A stretch of 64,000 bases of DNA, taken from positions 124,001 to 188,000 of the forward strand of contig NZ_WJNG01000015.1 of NCBI RefSeq assembly GCF_009649745.1, read 5' to 3'. The notes beneath the pieces are model-generated. The model was given only the letters and a program-made list of their open reading frames with translations, made no database searches and had not been told where the DNA came from. The position numbers were made by a program, and so were the translations under genes. Within the stretch, counting starts at the first letter, position 1. Each line of letters opens with the position of its first letter. The DNA is from Aquibacillus halophilus. Its GTDB lineage: Bacteria > Bacillota > Bacilli > Bacillales > Amphibacillaceae. Shown here one piece after another: positions 54,686 to 63,191 of this stretch.

Positions 54686-54883
54686 TTACTCTTTTATTTT
54701 GGGCAATAACCGAATTCCATAAATAGCAGCCAATCCTACTAGAATATAAACAATCTTAGCGATAATGCTGTCCATTCCACCAAAAATTCCTCCAACAAGG
54801 TCCCACTCAAACAAGCCAACTAACAACCAGTTCAAACCACCAACGATTAGTAAAATAAATGCAACTAAATTTAACGATTTCAC
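54686..54883 (-). CDS. DUF378 small membrane protein
   Basis: 65 residues from GTG at 54883, eight bases after AAGGAG; an upstream GTG would contain that site. Two hydrophobic helices with SLNLVAFILLIVGGLNWLLV at the start and VYILVGLAAIYGIRLL at the end, the DUF378 pattern (Bacillus YuzA-like). Function unknown. It is divergent from the CarH-type regulator, and its promoter region carries nearly the same 20-base element as the regulator's own promoter, implying direct control by it. Confidence 0.88.
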   Translation of the reverse strand: MKSLNLVAFILLIVGGLNWLLVGLFEWDLVGGIFGGMDSIIAKIVYILVGLAAIYGIRLLPKIKE

Positions 54884-54927
54884 TACTATCACTCCTTATA
54901 TAATATTTGTATAACTTTTCTAAGTAT

Positions 54928-54947
54928 ATTATACATAAGTTATACAA
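54928..54947 (-). promoter_or_regulatory. CarH-type operator overlapping the DUF378 promoter
   Basis: On the minus strand: TTGTATAACTTATGTATAAT, ending in a consensus -10 hexamer. It is 18/20 identical to the element at 55001-55020 on the plus strand. A third partial copy, TTGTATAACTT, lies at 54907-54917. Confidence 0.6.
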
Positions 54948-55000
54948 AACTGGCAAATATTTAATCTTACTTGGTAATTTCACAGGTTGCCTTACTTTTT

Positions 55001-55020
55001 TTGTATAGTTTATGTATAAT
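55001..55020 (+). promoter_or_regulatory. CarH-type operator overlapping the regulator's own promoter
   Basis: TTGTATAGTTTATGTATAAT, whose last six bases form the -10 with TTACTT 17 bases upstream. Same orientation relative to its gene as the element at 54928-54947, so one protein could repress both divergent genes. Confidence 0.6.
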
Positions 55021-55040
55021 TATCATGAGGTGAAACACAC

Positions 55041-55919
55041 ATGTACAGCATTAAAAGAGTTTCTGAACTTTTAAATATTCCAACAGTAACAATTAGAGCT
55101 TGGGAAAATAGATATAATATTATATCACCTACTCGAAGTAAGGGTGGGCACCGTTTATATAGCCAAGAAGATATTGAGACACTTAAATGGTTGAAAGCAC
55201 AAACCCAAGATAACAATATGAAAATTAGTGAAGCAGTTAGACTACTCAAACAATCTCATCCTGAGATCACAGAAGTTAAATCTGGTTCTGTTAGAAATTT
55301 TGAAAATTTAATTGATCAGTTATACCAGGAACTGATCGAACTAAATAGCACGACATCTAACACAATTATTGACCTAGCTTTCTCGCTTTATGATTATGAA
55401 GAAGTTTTTCACAATATATTAGTCCCTGTCTTATATCGTATTGGAGATAAATGGGAAAGTGGCGACATCACAATAGCTCAGGAACATTTTTCTTCTCAAT
55501 TTGTTATGCAGCGATGCACACAGTTTCTGCGTATTTTGCCAATTAATCAACATCTTCCAAAAGTTTTAGCTTTTTGTCCCGAAGGAGAACACCATCACAT
55601 TGGATTAATGCTCTTTAGTCTATTTTTACGTAAAAAAGGATTAGATGTTATTTATTTAGGACCTAACACACCTTTTTCTGGGTTAACTAATTTAATTGAA
55701 ATGAAAAATGTATCTATTGTGGCTATTTCTATTACAAATCCAAAATCATACAATGGTGTATTGACTTGGATGGAAGACTGCCTTCAAGAGTATCCTGATA
55801 TAAAGTTTGTTATAGGTGGTTTAGGAATACACGACTTCGAACCTATCAATTCACCTTCCATTACTGATCTTCACAAGGTTGACTGGGAGGAATGGTATCA
55901 AACTTCTGTAATTATTTGA
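55041..55919 (+). CDS. MerR-type, B12-binding light-responsive regulator (CarH/LitR family)
   Basis: 292 residues. N-terminal MerR winged helix (1-70: VSELLNIPTVTIRAWENRYN). Cobalamin four-helix cap (about 85-165) with the photoreceptor signature W-x9-EH (Trp138, Glu148, His149), then a Rossmann-like B12 domain with E-x-H-x-x-G (Glu183, His185, Gly188). These align in spacing with Thermus CarH Trp131, Glu141, His142 and His177, so the residues for adenosylcobalamin-dependent light sensing are all present. In the dark such proteins form tetramers on DNA; light breaks the Co-C bond and releases them. The ATG at 55041 follows GAGGTG. Confidence 0.9.
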   Translation: MYSIKRVSELLNIPTVTIRAWENRYNIISPTRSKGGHRLYSQEDIETLKWLKAQTQDNNMKISEAVRLLKQSHPEITEVKSGSVRNFENLIDQLYQELIELNSTTSNTIIDLAFSLYDYEEVFHNILVPVLYRIGDKWESGDITIAQEHFSSQFVMQRCTQFLRILPINQHLPKVLAFCPEGEHHHIGLMLFSLFLRKKGLDVIYLGPNTPFSGLTNLIEMKNVSIVAISITNPKSYNGVLTWMEDCLQEYPDIKFVIGGLGIHDFEPINSPSITDLHKVDWEEWYQTSVII

Positions 55920-55965
55920 CTTAGTTTCTGATAAAACTCTTTACTTCACAAGGGTTTTTAACCAA

Positions 55966-56002
55966 ACTAACCGTATCCTAGTTGTACTAGATACGGTTAG
56001 TT
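55966..56002. terminator. Inverted repeat, possible bidirectional terminator
   Basis: ACTAACCGTATC-CTAG and CTAG-ATACGGTTAGT pair around TTGTA between the convergent regulator and dehydrogenase genes. T runs are weak on both sides. Confidence 0.55.
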
Positions 56003-56084
56003 CGTCACCAATAGATGTAATTTTTTATAGAAGTGCTCTCACCAACAACTCACGCGAAATTATGATCTATATCAAATAACAGTA

Positions 56085-56858
56085 TTACTGTGCTGTATAG
56101 CCCCCATCAAGCACTACGGCCTGCCCAGTAATCCCTCTCGCTTTTTCACTAGCCAGAAATAAGGTGTAATCAGCAATCTCTTGGACTTCTAAGAGCCTTT
56201 TTTGTGGTATTAATGGATAGAGCACATCTTCCTTTACTTTTTCTACTGAAACATTACGTGTTTTTGCCAACTCTTCAAACTGTCCACGCACAAGCGGCGT
56301 GTCAACATAGCCCGGACAAATCGCATTCACTGTGATATTGTACTCGGCCACTTCAAGAGCTGCAACCTTCGTTAAACCAATAACCCCGTGTTTTGCACTG
56401 TTGTAGGCTGCTTTACCTGCAAAGCCGATCAATCCATTTATCGACGCCATGTTTATAATACGACCCCATCCTTGCTTTTTCATAATCGGTATCGCATGCT
56501 TCATGGCAACAAATGGGGCTATTTGCATTACCTTTACCATGAACTCAAATTTTTCAGTTGGAAATTCATCAATCGGAGAAACATGTTGTAATCCTGCATT
56601 ATTAAGAAGAATATCTAGTCTTCCATACTTTTTAACTGTTTCCTCAATGGCACTTTTAATATCTTCCTCAACGGTTACATCGACTTTGATTCCTAAGCAT
56701 TGATAGCCAAGTTTACGTAAGTTTTCTACTACCTCCTTTAATTTATTTTCGTTAATATCAGTAAAAACAACTTTCGCTCCATTTTTAAGAAATTCAACAC
56801 CAATTCGATTTCCAATCCCACTTGCTGCGCCTGTTATAAAAACAACTTTATCTTTCAT
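56085..56858 (-). CDS. bdhA: 3-hydroxybutyrate dehydrogenase (SDR family)
   Basis: 257 residues from the ATG at 56858, nine bases after GAGGT. Short-chain dehydrogenase: TGAASGIG NAD loop near residues 12-19, NNAG near 88, catalytic Ser in MASING near 140, YNSAKHG Tyr/Lys near 153-157, and PGYVDTPLVRGQ near 184. It oxidises 3-hydroxybutyrate to acetoacetate with NAD. Its place behind the two CoA-transferase subunits supports this assignment: acetoacetate is then activated to acetoacetyl-CoA. Confidence 0.9.
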   Translation of the reverse strand: MKDKVVFITGAASGIGNRIGVEFLKNGAKVVFTDINENKLKEVVENLRKLGYQCLGIKVDVTVEEDIKSAIEETVKKYGRLDILLNNAGLQHVSPIDEFPTEKFEFMVKVMQIAPFVAMKHAIPIMKKQGWGRIINMASINGLIGFAGKAAYNSAKHGVIGLTKVAALEVAEYNITVNAICPGYVDTPLVRGQFEELAKTRNVSVEKVKEDVLYPLIPQKRLLEVQEIADYTLFLASEKARGITGQAVVLDGGYTAQ

Positions 56859-56882
56859 TGTCAATCAACCTCGCAATCACAT

Positions 56883-57518
56883 TTATCGTATCTTAAACTT
56901 AGCCTCAGTTTTATCTAATACTGTTTCTAAATTTACTCCTTCTTGAATTTCTTCTAAAACAAGTCCTTCATCCGTTACACTAAACACTGCAAGTTCAGTA
57001 ACAATTAGATCGACAACCCCTTTTCCTGTTAGTGGCAGACGACATTCTTCTAGTATTTTAGATGATCCTTTTTTGGAGCAATGCTCCATCGCCACAATTA
57101 CTTTTTTGGCACCAGTTACTAAGTCCATCGCACCACCCATTCCTGCTACCATTTTTCCTGGAATCACCCAATTAGCAAGATTTCCACACGCATCTACTTC
57201 AAGACCCCCTAGAACAGTTACATCCACATGACCACCTCGAATTAACTGAAATGAGAAGAGGCTATCAAAAAATGCACCGCCTGGATTTATTCCTGTAGGC
57301 TGTCCTCCGGCATTTACTAGATCTGGGTCAACCTCGCTTAAAGGCCCAAGACCTATAAATCCATTTTCAGATTGAAGTATGACATTCACATCTTTCGGTA
57401 GGTAATTAGGCACTAATGTAGGTATTCCTATTCCTAAGTTAATAACATCACCATCATTCATTTCCCTTGCAACACGCTTTGCAATAATTCCCTTTACATT
57501 ATTGCTCGACTCAACCAT
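56883..57518 (-). CDS. scoB: 3-oxoacid CoA-transferase, subunit B
   Basis: A 211-residue beta subunit with the catalytic Glu in SENGFIGLGP near residue 50 and family segments VINLGIGIPTLVPNY and GGAMDLVTGAKKVIVAMEHC. With ScoA it moves CoA from succinyl-CoA to acetoacetate. GAGGGGGGATTAT precedes the ATG, 12 bases after scoA; 24 bases separate it from the dehydrogenase. Confidence 0.93.
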   Translation of the reverse strand: MVESSNNVKGIIAKRVAREMNDGDVINLGIGIPTLVPNYLPKDVNVILQSENGFIGLGPLSEVDPDLVNAGGQPTGINPGGAFFDSLFSFQLIRGGHVDVTVLGGLEVDACGNLANWVIPGKMVAGMGGAMDLVTGAKKVIVAMEHCSKKGSSKILEECRLPLTGKGVVDLIVTELAVFSVTDEGLVLEEIQEGVNLETVLDKTEAKFKIR

Positions 57519-57530
57519 ATAATCCCCCCT

Positions 57531-58175
57531 CTAAACTAGTATTTTATCTACTAGAATGCCTGTAGTAACAACGTCTTCCGGATCTATCTCGCCAATTTCT
57601 ACAATTTCATCAACTTCAGCAATAACTAAGTCTGCTGCCAAAGCCATAATAGGGTTAAAGTTACGAGCAGAACGGTTGTATACTAGATTTCCAGATTTAT
57701 CTGCTTTTTTAGCTTTTAGAAGGGCAACATCTGCACGCAGTGGTGTTTCTAGTAAATAATCACGTCCATCAACTCTAATGATTTCTTTTCCCTCCGCTAC
57801 ACTAGTCCCTACCCCAGTAGGAGTTAGTATTCCGCCTAAGCCTGACCCACCTGAACGGATACGTTCAGCCAGTGTACCTTGAGGAACTAATTCAACTTCG
57901 ATGTCACCTGCGATCATTTGTTTTCCGGTTTCTGGGTTTGTACCAATATGCGAGACTATTAGTTTTCGTACTCGACTATTTACAATTAAAGGTCCCACTC
58001 CTTTTTCTGGAGTCGCAGTATCGCTGACAATGAGGGTTATATCTTTTACATTCGATTCCATTAATGCAGCTACTAGCTTGGCAGAAGTCCCAACGCCCAT
58101 AAATCCACCAATCATAATAGTTAATCCGTCTTTAAAAATTGGTAATAATTCATCTACCAAAATAGTTTTATCCAT
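57531..58175 (-). CDS. scoA: 3-oxoacid CoA-transferase, subunit A
   Basis: A 214-residue alpha subunit with the CoA-binding GGFMGVGTS motif near residues 23-31 and the C-terminal [32 protein letters not shown] precedes the ATG. First gene of the three-gene ketone-body operon. Confidence 0.93.
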   Translation of the reverse strand: MDKTILVDELLPIFKDGLTIMIGGFMGVGTSAKLVAALMESNVKDITLIVSDTATPEKGVGPLIVNSRVRKLIVSHIGTNPETGKQMIAGDIEVELVPQGTLAERIRSGGSGLGGILTPTGVGTSVAEGKEIIRVDGRDYLLETPLRADVALLKAKKADKSGNLVYNRSARNFNPIMALAADLVIAEVDEIVEIGEIDPEDVVTTGILVDKILV

Positions 58176-58551
58176 TTAATGACCTCCTACAATCATTGTC
58201 TTAGCCTTACTACTATTAGATTATTTCAATTATTATTATTTAGTTTAAATTATAATTAACTACGTCAATATATTTTTCATCTGTTCTTTTTTTTGATACT
58301 TACATAATTATTAAATTAAAAAATACATAGTTCGAGTTCAGCAAATAGCAACTCTATTAATTTAGTTCTCTATAGAAATGACAATATCCTCTTCCGGATT
58401 ATATTCTTAACTTATGAATTGCCTATATAAACTATAAAAGAGTTTACACATTTCCATTAATTATACCTAGGTATAATATACGTCACTCCTGTTCTTTTAT
58501 ATGATGAACCTAATCATAAGTTTTAGTTCGCCAAAAAATGGGGGAGATATT
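58176..58551. promoter_or_regulatory. Divergent spacer between scoA and the DUF3137 gene
   Basis: About 375 A+T-rich bases with no gene seen. It contains the perfect 18-base palindrome ATTATACCTAGGTATAAT at 58460-58477, roughly 75 bases upstream of the DUF3137 start, which could be an operator or an overlapping -10. Confidence 0.35.
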
Positions 58552-59742
58552 GTGCAGAAAATTTCCAAGACGAAGGAAGAATTTGATCAGTTTTTTGATG
58601 AAAGACTGTCAGTGAAAATTGAACAGTTAGAGGAAAACAGGGAAGCTGTAAAAAAGAACCGTAACAAACAGCTCTTAGTCATCGGGTTAGTAATGCTACC
58701 CCCTATAGTACTAACTCAAATTATTGACCAATATGCTTTATTTTTTTTCATTATTGCTTTTGCTATCCTTATTTTTGGGGTTTTTAAGCTATCTAAAACG
58801 TACCAGGCATTCACAGGCGTGATGAAACAAGAAATCACCCAAGAGATTGTAACATTCATTAATCCAGATTTCCGGTATGAACCTAAAGAATATATACCTG
58901 AGAGTAAATTTATAGACTCAAATATTTTTGTTAAAAAACCTGATAAATATCGTGGAGACGATTTAATTTGGGGATATGTTTATGACCATGATGTATCTAA
59001 CACTGATAAGAATCCTGAATTAGTAACCCACGGAGCTAAGAAAGAGAATGAGAGCCTTGAACAAGTTCAAAAAAAGTTTAAACAGGATAACGGTAATTCG
59101 CCGATAGATGAAACACCTAGAACAAAAATTTCCTTTTCTGAAGTAGAGGCTATTGACGTTCAATCTCGTCCTGGCGAAGGGAGTAATACACATGAAGAAG
59201 CAATTTTCAAAGGTCTATTCTTTGATGTTGATTTTAATAAGGATTTTGAAGGAGTTACCATCATTCTTCCCAGAAATAATGTGCTATTTGATTTCAAAAA
59301 AATTGAACGAACTCTTGAACAACCTGAGCTTGATGAAATTGAATTAGATAATATCGAATTTAGTGAGCGGTTTACAGTGATGACTAGCGATGAAGTAAAA
59401 GCAAGATACATTTTAACACCAGCCTTCATGAACAAAATTTTATCTTTTGTTGATATAACCAAAGAAAGGGTAACGGAACGCCCTCAAAATAAGCCTGCTA
59501 ACACAAATAGTTCACGGGATAAACGCAGAGAATCACGGATCGCCAAAAGGCTTATTCCTTATTTTTCATTTAAAGAAGGGAAAATGTATTTTCTATTAAA
59601 TACAAGCCAATTACACTTTGAATTTAATATGGACAAAAAGCCAGATAAAGAATCCCTCTATTATGACTTTCAAGATATTAACCAGTCATTAGAGTTAGTA
59701 GAAGAGTTGGATTTGAATTTAAAGTTATGGAATAAATCCTAA
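58552..59742 (+). CDS. DUF3137 domain-containing membrane protein
   Basis: 396 residues from GTG at 58552, five to six bases after GGGGGAG; ATGs about 50 bases upstream lack a site and would include it. A short cytoplasmic N-terminus, two hydrophobic helices (about 45-90), then a DUF3137 domain with a central disordered, charged stretch (about 180-215). C-terminal acidic helices end in LELVEELDLNLKLW. Function unknown. LemA follows after 12 bases, a frequent partnership of this family. Confidence 0.8.
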   Translation: MQKISKTKEEFDQFFDERLSVKIEQLEENREAVKKNRNKQLLVIGLVMLPPIVLTQIIDQYALFFFIIAFAILIFGVFKLSKTYQAFTGVMKQEITQEIVTFINPDFRYEPKEYIPESKFIDSNIFVKKPDKYRGDDLIWGYVYDHDVSNTDKNPELVTHGAKKENESLEQVQKKFKQDNGNSPIDETPRTKISFSEVEAIDVQSRPGEGSNTHEEAIFKGLFFDVDFNKDFEGVTIILPRNNVLFDFKKIERTLEQPELDEIELDNIEFSERFTVMTSDEVKARYILTPAFMNKILSFVDITKERVTERPQNKPANTNSSRDKRRESRIAKRLIPYFSFKEGKMYFLLNTSQLHFEFNMDKKPDKESLYYDFQDINQSLELVEELDLNLKLWNKS

Positions 59743-59754
59743 ATGAGGTGAAAT

Positions 59755-60324
59755 ATGACGACATATATCATTATTGGCGTAATCGGATTGTTGCTTGTTT
59801 ATATTATTATTACCTATAACGCTGTAAAAAAGAGAGAAATAAAGGTGGAACAATCTTTTTACAATATCGATGTCCTTTTACAAAATCGTGCGGACGAAAT
59901 TGTTAATTTAGTTTCTACGACTAAAAGCGCTGTCGAAAATGAAAAAGAGTTGCTTGAAGAAGTAACCGCCCTAAGATCAAAAGTAAACCGGAATTCAAAT
60001 AAAAAAGTAGATGATAAATTGGAGGATGCAAAGCGATTAGAAGGATCAGTAACCACATTACTTGGTAGAGTGGAAGCTTATCCGGATATTAAATATAATT
60101 CTCAATATAATCATCTTCAACAAAGAATATCAAATGTTGAAGAAAACATTCAGGCACAACGACGAACATTTAATGCGAGAGTCGCAAATTTCAATACCTA
60201 CATTGTAATGTTTCCGAGAAACATCATAGCATCCATTTTCAAGTTCAATAAAAAACCTTCTTTCGAAGTAACGGACCAATCGAAAAAAGAGAATATTAAT
60301 GTGAGTGAGTTATTTGGTAAATAG
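59755..60324 (+). CDS. lemA: LemA family protein
   Basis: A 189-residue protein with one N-terminal membrane helix (3-20, short external N-terminus) and a long helical bundle: YNAVKKREIKVEQSFYNIDV, then LQNRADEIVNLVSTTK, and RVANFNTYIVMFPRNIIASI near 143-162, the conserved LemA FN.....P....... region. Cytoplasmic scaffold-like domain; function unclear. Coupled to the DUF3137 gene. Confidence 0.9.
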   Translation: MTTYIIIGVIGLLLVYIIITYNAVKKREIKVEQSFYNIDVLLQNRADEIVNLVSTTKSAVENEKELLEEVTALRSKVNRNSNKKVDDKLEDAKRLEGSVTTLLGRVEAYPDIKYNSQYNHLQQRISNVEENIQAQRRTFNARVANFNTYIVMFPRNIIASIFKFNKKPSFEVTDQSKKENINVSELFGK

Positions 60325-60672
60325 GGAATCTCATTCATAGGGTTTCTAATTATATTGACAAGCTTCTCTATTTGAAGCAAAGGTTACATCATTTTCGGCT
60401 GAAAATACAACAAAAAATCAAACACGTACTATACCTATGGCGAGAAGGTTCTTTTTTAGACTAGTAACGTACAGATTTTAAAGGCATTCCATATAAATAA
60501 TGAGCTGCCTTTTCTCACACTGACAGATCCCTATAATACGTTAGCATGAATTTGGCCTATTATGAATATCATCTCTGTTTTCATTCTATTGTTCACACCT
60601 CGATATCGGACACTTTATTAACCAATATATCGTTTTTCTTATTTAACATATGTTACTTCGAGAAGAAAGCGA
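60325..60672. other. Intergenic stretch without recognised feature
   Basis: About 350 bases. No conserved frame, hairpin terminator or repeat was recognised. Confidence 0.3.
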
Positions 60673-60777
60673 ATGAAACTATATAAAACATCTTGGATAT
60701 ACATAATTGGCACCACATGGTTTTTCGGTATCACATTTATAACACCGGCAGTTTATCTTTTAAGCGAACAAAGATAA
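60673..60777 (+). CDS. Possible 34-residue membrane peptide
   Basis: A short frame encoding MKLYKTSWIYIIGTTWFFGI followed by a hydrophobic stretch and a polar tail ending SEQR; one likely membrane helix. A weak GAGAAGAAAG lies before the ATG. No family recognised. It could be chance in A+T-rich DNA. Confidence 0.3.
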   Translation: MKLYKTSWIYIIGTTWFFGITFITPAVYLLSEQR

Positions 60778-60851
60778 TACTTAAAGTTTGGAAATGTATT
60801 TATTTTATCAGTACGGTTAACTTAACAATGAATCTAAGAGGAGGTGTTTCT

Positions 60852-60986
60852 ATGGATAGCACACATGATTTTGTTGAAAAAATTCATGAAAACCAAAGAA
60901 AAGCAGATAAAAACAAGCAGAACCAAGGAAATGGTCGCCCAAGTAATAAACTTCCAAGCAAGAAGCACAATAAGAGTAACAGTTAG
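60852..60986 (+). CDS. DUF4023 small protein
   Basis: 44 residues, starting MDSTHDFVEKIHENQRKADK, with a basic, low-complexity tail. This matches the short DUF4023 family of spore-forming Bacilli. AGAGGAGGTGTTTCT gives a strong site for the ATG at 60852; a longer frame upstream has none. Function unknown. A terminator follows. Confidence 0.8.
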   Translation: MDSTHDFVEKIHENQRKADKNKQNQGNGRPSNKLPSKKHNKSNS

Positions 60987-60991
60987 TAGTA

Positions 60992-61019
60992 TAGGGTGAT
61001 TTGTTTTTGAATCACCCTT
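60992..61019 (+). terminator. Intrinsic terminator of the DUF4023 gene
   Basis: AGGGTGATT and AATCACCCT pair around TGTTTTTG, followed by TC. Confidence 0.7.
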
Positions 61020-61158
61020 CTAGATGATATTCTTCCATTTGAAGAAAATCTCTTTTATCTAAATGGAATTATAACTTCATAAGTTCATCAAAAAAAGAAA
61101 CATGATTTCATTTATTTTACTTATTCTTGACTTATCTTCTTTTAAATCTAAATCGCCT

Positions 61159-61638
61159 CTATTTATGATACGGTTCATTACGATTAATTCTAAAAGCTCG
61201 ATAGACTTGTTCAACCAATATCAACCGCATTAATTGGTGAGGGAAAGTCATTTTTGAAAATGAAAGGGCAAAGTTACTGCGTTTTTGGACTTCGGTACTT
61301 AACCCAAGTGATCCACCAATGATAAATGCGATTTTACTTCTTCCATGTGTAGCTAATTGATCTAATTTTCGAGCTAATTTTTCCGAAGATAACATTTCTC
61401 CGTTTATTTCCAGGGAAATAACGAAAGCATCTTGGGCAATTTTCGCCAAAATTCTATCGCCCTCTTTTCGCTTAACATCTTCCATGTCAGCTGCACTCAT
61501 ATTTTCAGGAGCTTTTTCATCCGCTACCTCAATTACGTCAATAGTTGCATATGTACCCATTCTTTTTATGTATTCTTGTATTCCTTGTTTCAAATATTTT
61601 TCTTTTAATTTCCCTACAGTTATAATTGATATTCTCAT
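61159..61638 (-). CDS. rlmH: 23S rRNA (pseudouridine-1915 N3) methyltransferase
   Basis: A 159-residue SPOUT-fold enzyme of exact family length: [19 protein letters not shown] near the N-terminus, [10 protein letters not shown] near 103-112, and C-terminal [20 protein letters not shown] then NEPYHK. It methylates pseudouridine 1915 of helix 69 of 23S rRNA. Monocistronic here. Confidence 0.97.
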   Translation of the reverse strand: MRISIITVGKLKEKYLKQGIQEYIKRMGTYATIDVIEVADEKAPENMSAADMEDVKRKEGDRILAKIAQDAFVISLEINGEMLSSEKLARKLDQLATHGRSKIAFIIGGSLGLSTEVQKRSNFALSFSKMTFPHQLMRLILVEQVYRAFRINRNEPYHK

Positions 61639-61799
61639 GATAGTCCCTTTCGACTTAAATTTATCCTTTTATTTTACCAAATATAACTACTAATCCAAAA
61701 CTTAATCATTATGTATCCTCTTTGCTTTGAATCTTCATCTGTTTCTAACGTTGGATATTTCAGGGTACTGCAATTGTTCTAAATAACTGCATAAACTAT

Positions 61800-61838
61800 A
61801 AAAAGGAGTGGGACCAATTGCTGAAGCCCACTCCTTTT
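61800..61838 (-). terminator. Intrinsic terminator after the SurA-like pseudogene
   Basis: AAAAGGAGTGGG and CCCACTCCTTTT form a long stem; T run on the minus strand. Intact although the gene upstream is broken. Confidence 0.85.
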
Positions 61839-61847
61839 ATTAATTTC

Positions 61848-62558
61848 TTAAATTAATTTTTCAATCTCACTTTCTTCTTTTAATATCTCGAAAGTAGAAG
61901 CGAGATTTTCGCTTTTTCTGGTTCATAATCGCATTTTTAATTTGATCTTTAACTTCTTCCAATGCCGGAGCATCTTCTCCTTGTTGGATTACTATCTGAT
62001 CGTATTGTGATTGGATTTCTTCTTCTGTCACTTACTCTTCAGGAACTTCTTGCTCGATATATTCATTTAGCTTTATTTAATAGGCAAGTTAATTTCTTAG
62101 TGAATCCTCTGTTATTTCTAGCTCCTGGATCTGTATTTCATACTGATCTACAGTTTCAAACTGAGATTTAATTGCTCTATACTCTCATTAATTTCTGAAC
62201 TAGGTGCTTCAATTTCTAATTCTTCAGTCTCTTGAAGAATTAGTTCTTGTTCAATTTATCTACTTAACGTCTGTTTCTGAAGCATTTCCGTGTCAATGGT
62301 ATCCTGTCCATATTGTTGAAACATCATTAAAGTTTGGCTGTACATATCATTATATTTGCTTCCTTTAATCTTTTCACCATTAACAGTAGTTACAACTTTA
62401 TCCTCCGTTACCTTCTCTATCTCTGTATTGTCAGAGGAGTTATTTTCCTCTGTAGTTTGTTGTGAGTTGTTTTAATCATTCTCTCCTTATTCACTACAAG
62501 CTACTAAAAGAAGATTTAAAGAAACAACCAAAACAATAAATAAAAGGTTTTTCCTCAT
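61848..62558 (-). pseudogene. Decayed SurA/PrsA-like lipoprotein gene
   Basis: From the ATG at 62558 (after GAGGGGATATTT) the sequence encodes MRKNLLFIVLVVSLNLLLVA-C, a lipoprotein signal, then an acidic linker and VVTTVNGEKIKGSKYNDMY, the N-terminal SurA-like chaperone domain. Later segments such as IEQELILQETEEL, IKLNEYIEQEVPEE and VTEEEIQSQYDQ are also family-like. In-frame TAA codons occur at positions 24, 29 and 101 and three more after the first frameshift. Two frameshifts (near 62170 and 61927) complete the damage. The ribosome binding site and terminator remain. Otherwise it would be an extracytoplasmic folding factor of about 237 residues. Confidence 0.85.
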
Positions 62559-62755
62559 AAATATCCCCTCTTTCGTAAATTTTTTTCCGTTTTTGGAGAT
62601 TCCCTGCCAAATTAATTTTTAACCATAATGATGCAAACCGAGTCAGCATTTTAAATTCAGTGTTTGTTAAGCTATCCTTTGGGGAATTGTATTTATAAGA
62701 TTAACAAAGAACCTATAATGGTTAACGAAAAATTTAAAGAAGAGGAGAGATATTA

Positions 62756-63115
62756 ATGAAACAAGTTTTATTCGTACAAACTGGAACTGGAGTCGATGTT
62801 CATGGGCAAAATATTACCAAGGCAGCTGTTAGGGCTGTAGAGGATGCTATTTCTAATAATTCAATGCCAGGAATAGAGAAAGCATTACCTGGTAATTCTG
62901 CGGATAATATGGAGGTATTTGTTAGAGTTGCTGTTCCACTTGACCGTGAAGAGGTGGATCACCAGGAAATTAAAAATGCAATTCCATATGGATCTGTTAC
63001 TGTTGATGTAACTGATGGAGGAATGGCCACCTCTAGCGGAATTATAATCGAAGAGGAAAATGATGAGAACGATTTAATGTATATTGTTAATGCTGCAGTC
63101 GAAGTGGGCTATTAA
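62756..63115 (+). CDS. Lin0512 family protein
   Basis: A 119-residue protein: VLFVQTGTGVDVHGQNITKA at the N-terminus, RVAVPLDREEVDHQEIK and PYGSVTVDVTDGGMATSSG in the middle. This matches the Lin0512 family of small, probably ring-forming cytoplasmic proteins of unknown function in Firmicutes. AGAGGAGAGATATT precedes the ATG. Monocistronic with its own terminator. Confidence 0.85.
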   Translation: MKQVLFVQTGTGVDVHGQNITKAAVRAVEDAISNNSMPGIEKALPGNSADNMEVFVRVAVPLDREEVDHQEIKNAIPYGSVTVDVTDGGMATSSGIIIEEENDENDLMYIVNAAVEVGY

Positions 63116-63125
63116 TATTATCTTT

Positions 63126-63155
63126 AATGGGTGCCTAAAAAGCACCCATTTTTTT
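63126..63155 (+). terminator. Intrinsic terminator of the Lin0512 gene
   Basis: AATGGGTGC and GCACCCATT around CTAAAAA, followed by seven T. Confidence 0.9.
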
Positions 63156-63191
63156 ATGCCATGGTGGTTTATTATAGAGATAGCCATAAAG

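Noticed and set aside
60693-60851. Upstream extension of the DUF4023 frame
   Set aside because: The family start MDSTHDF has a strong AGGAGGTG site at 60852; the extension has none.
61962-62171. Plus-strand open frame of 69 codons
   Set aside because: It is antisense to the decayed SurA-like gene, has no ribosome binding site and shows no recognisable protein pattern.
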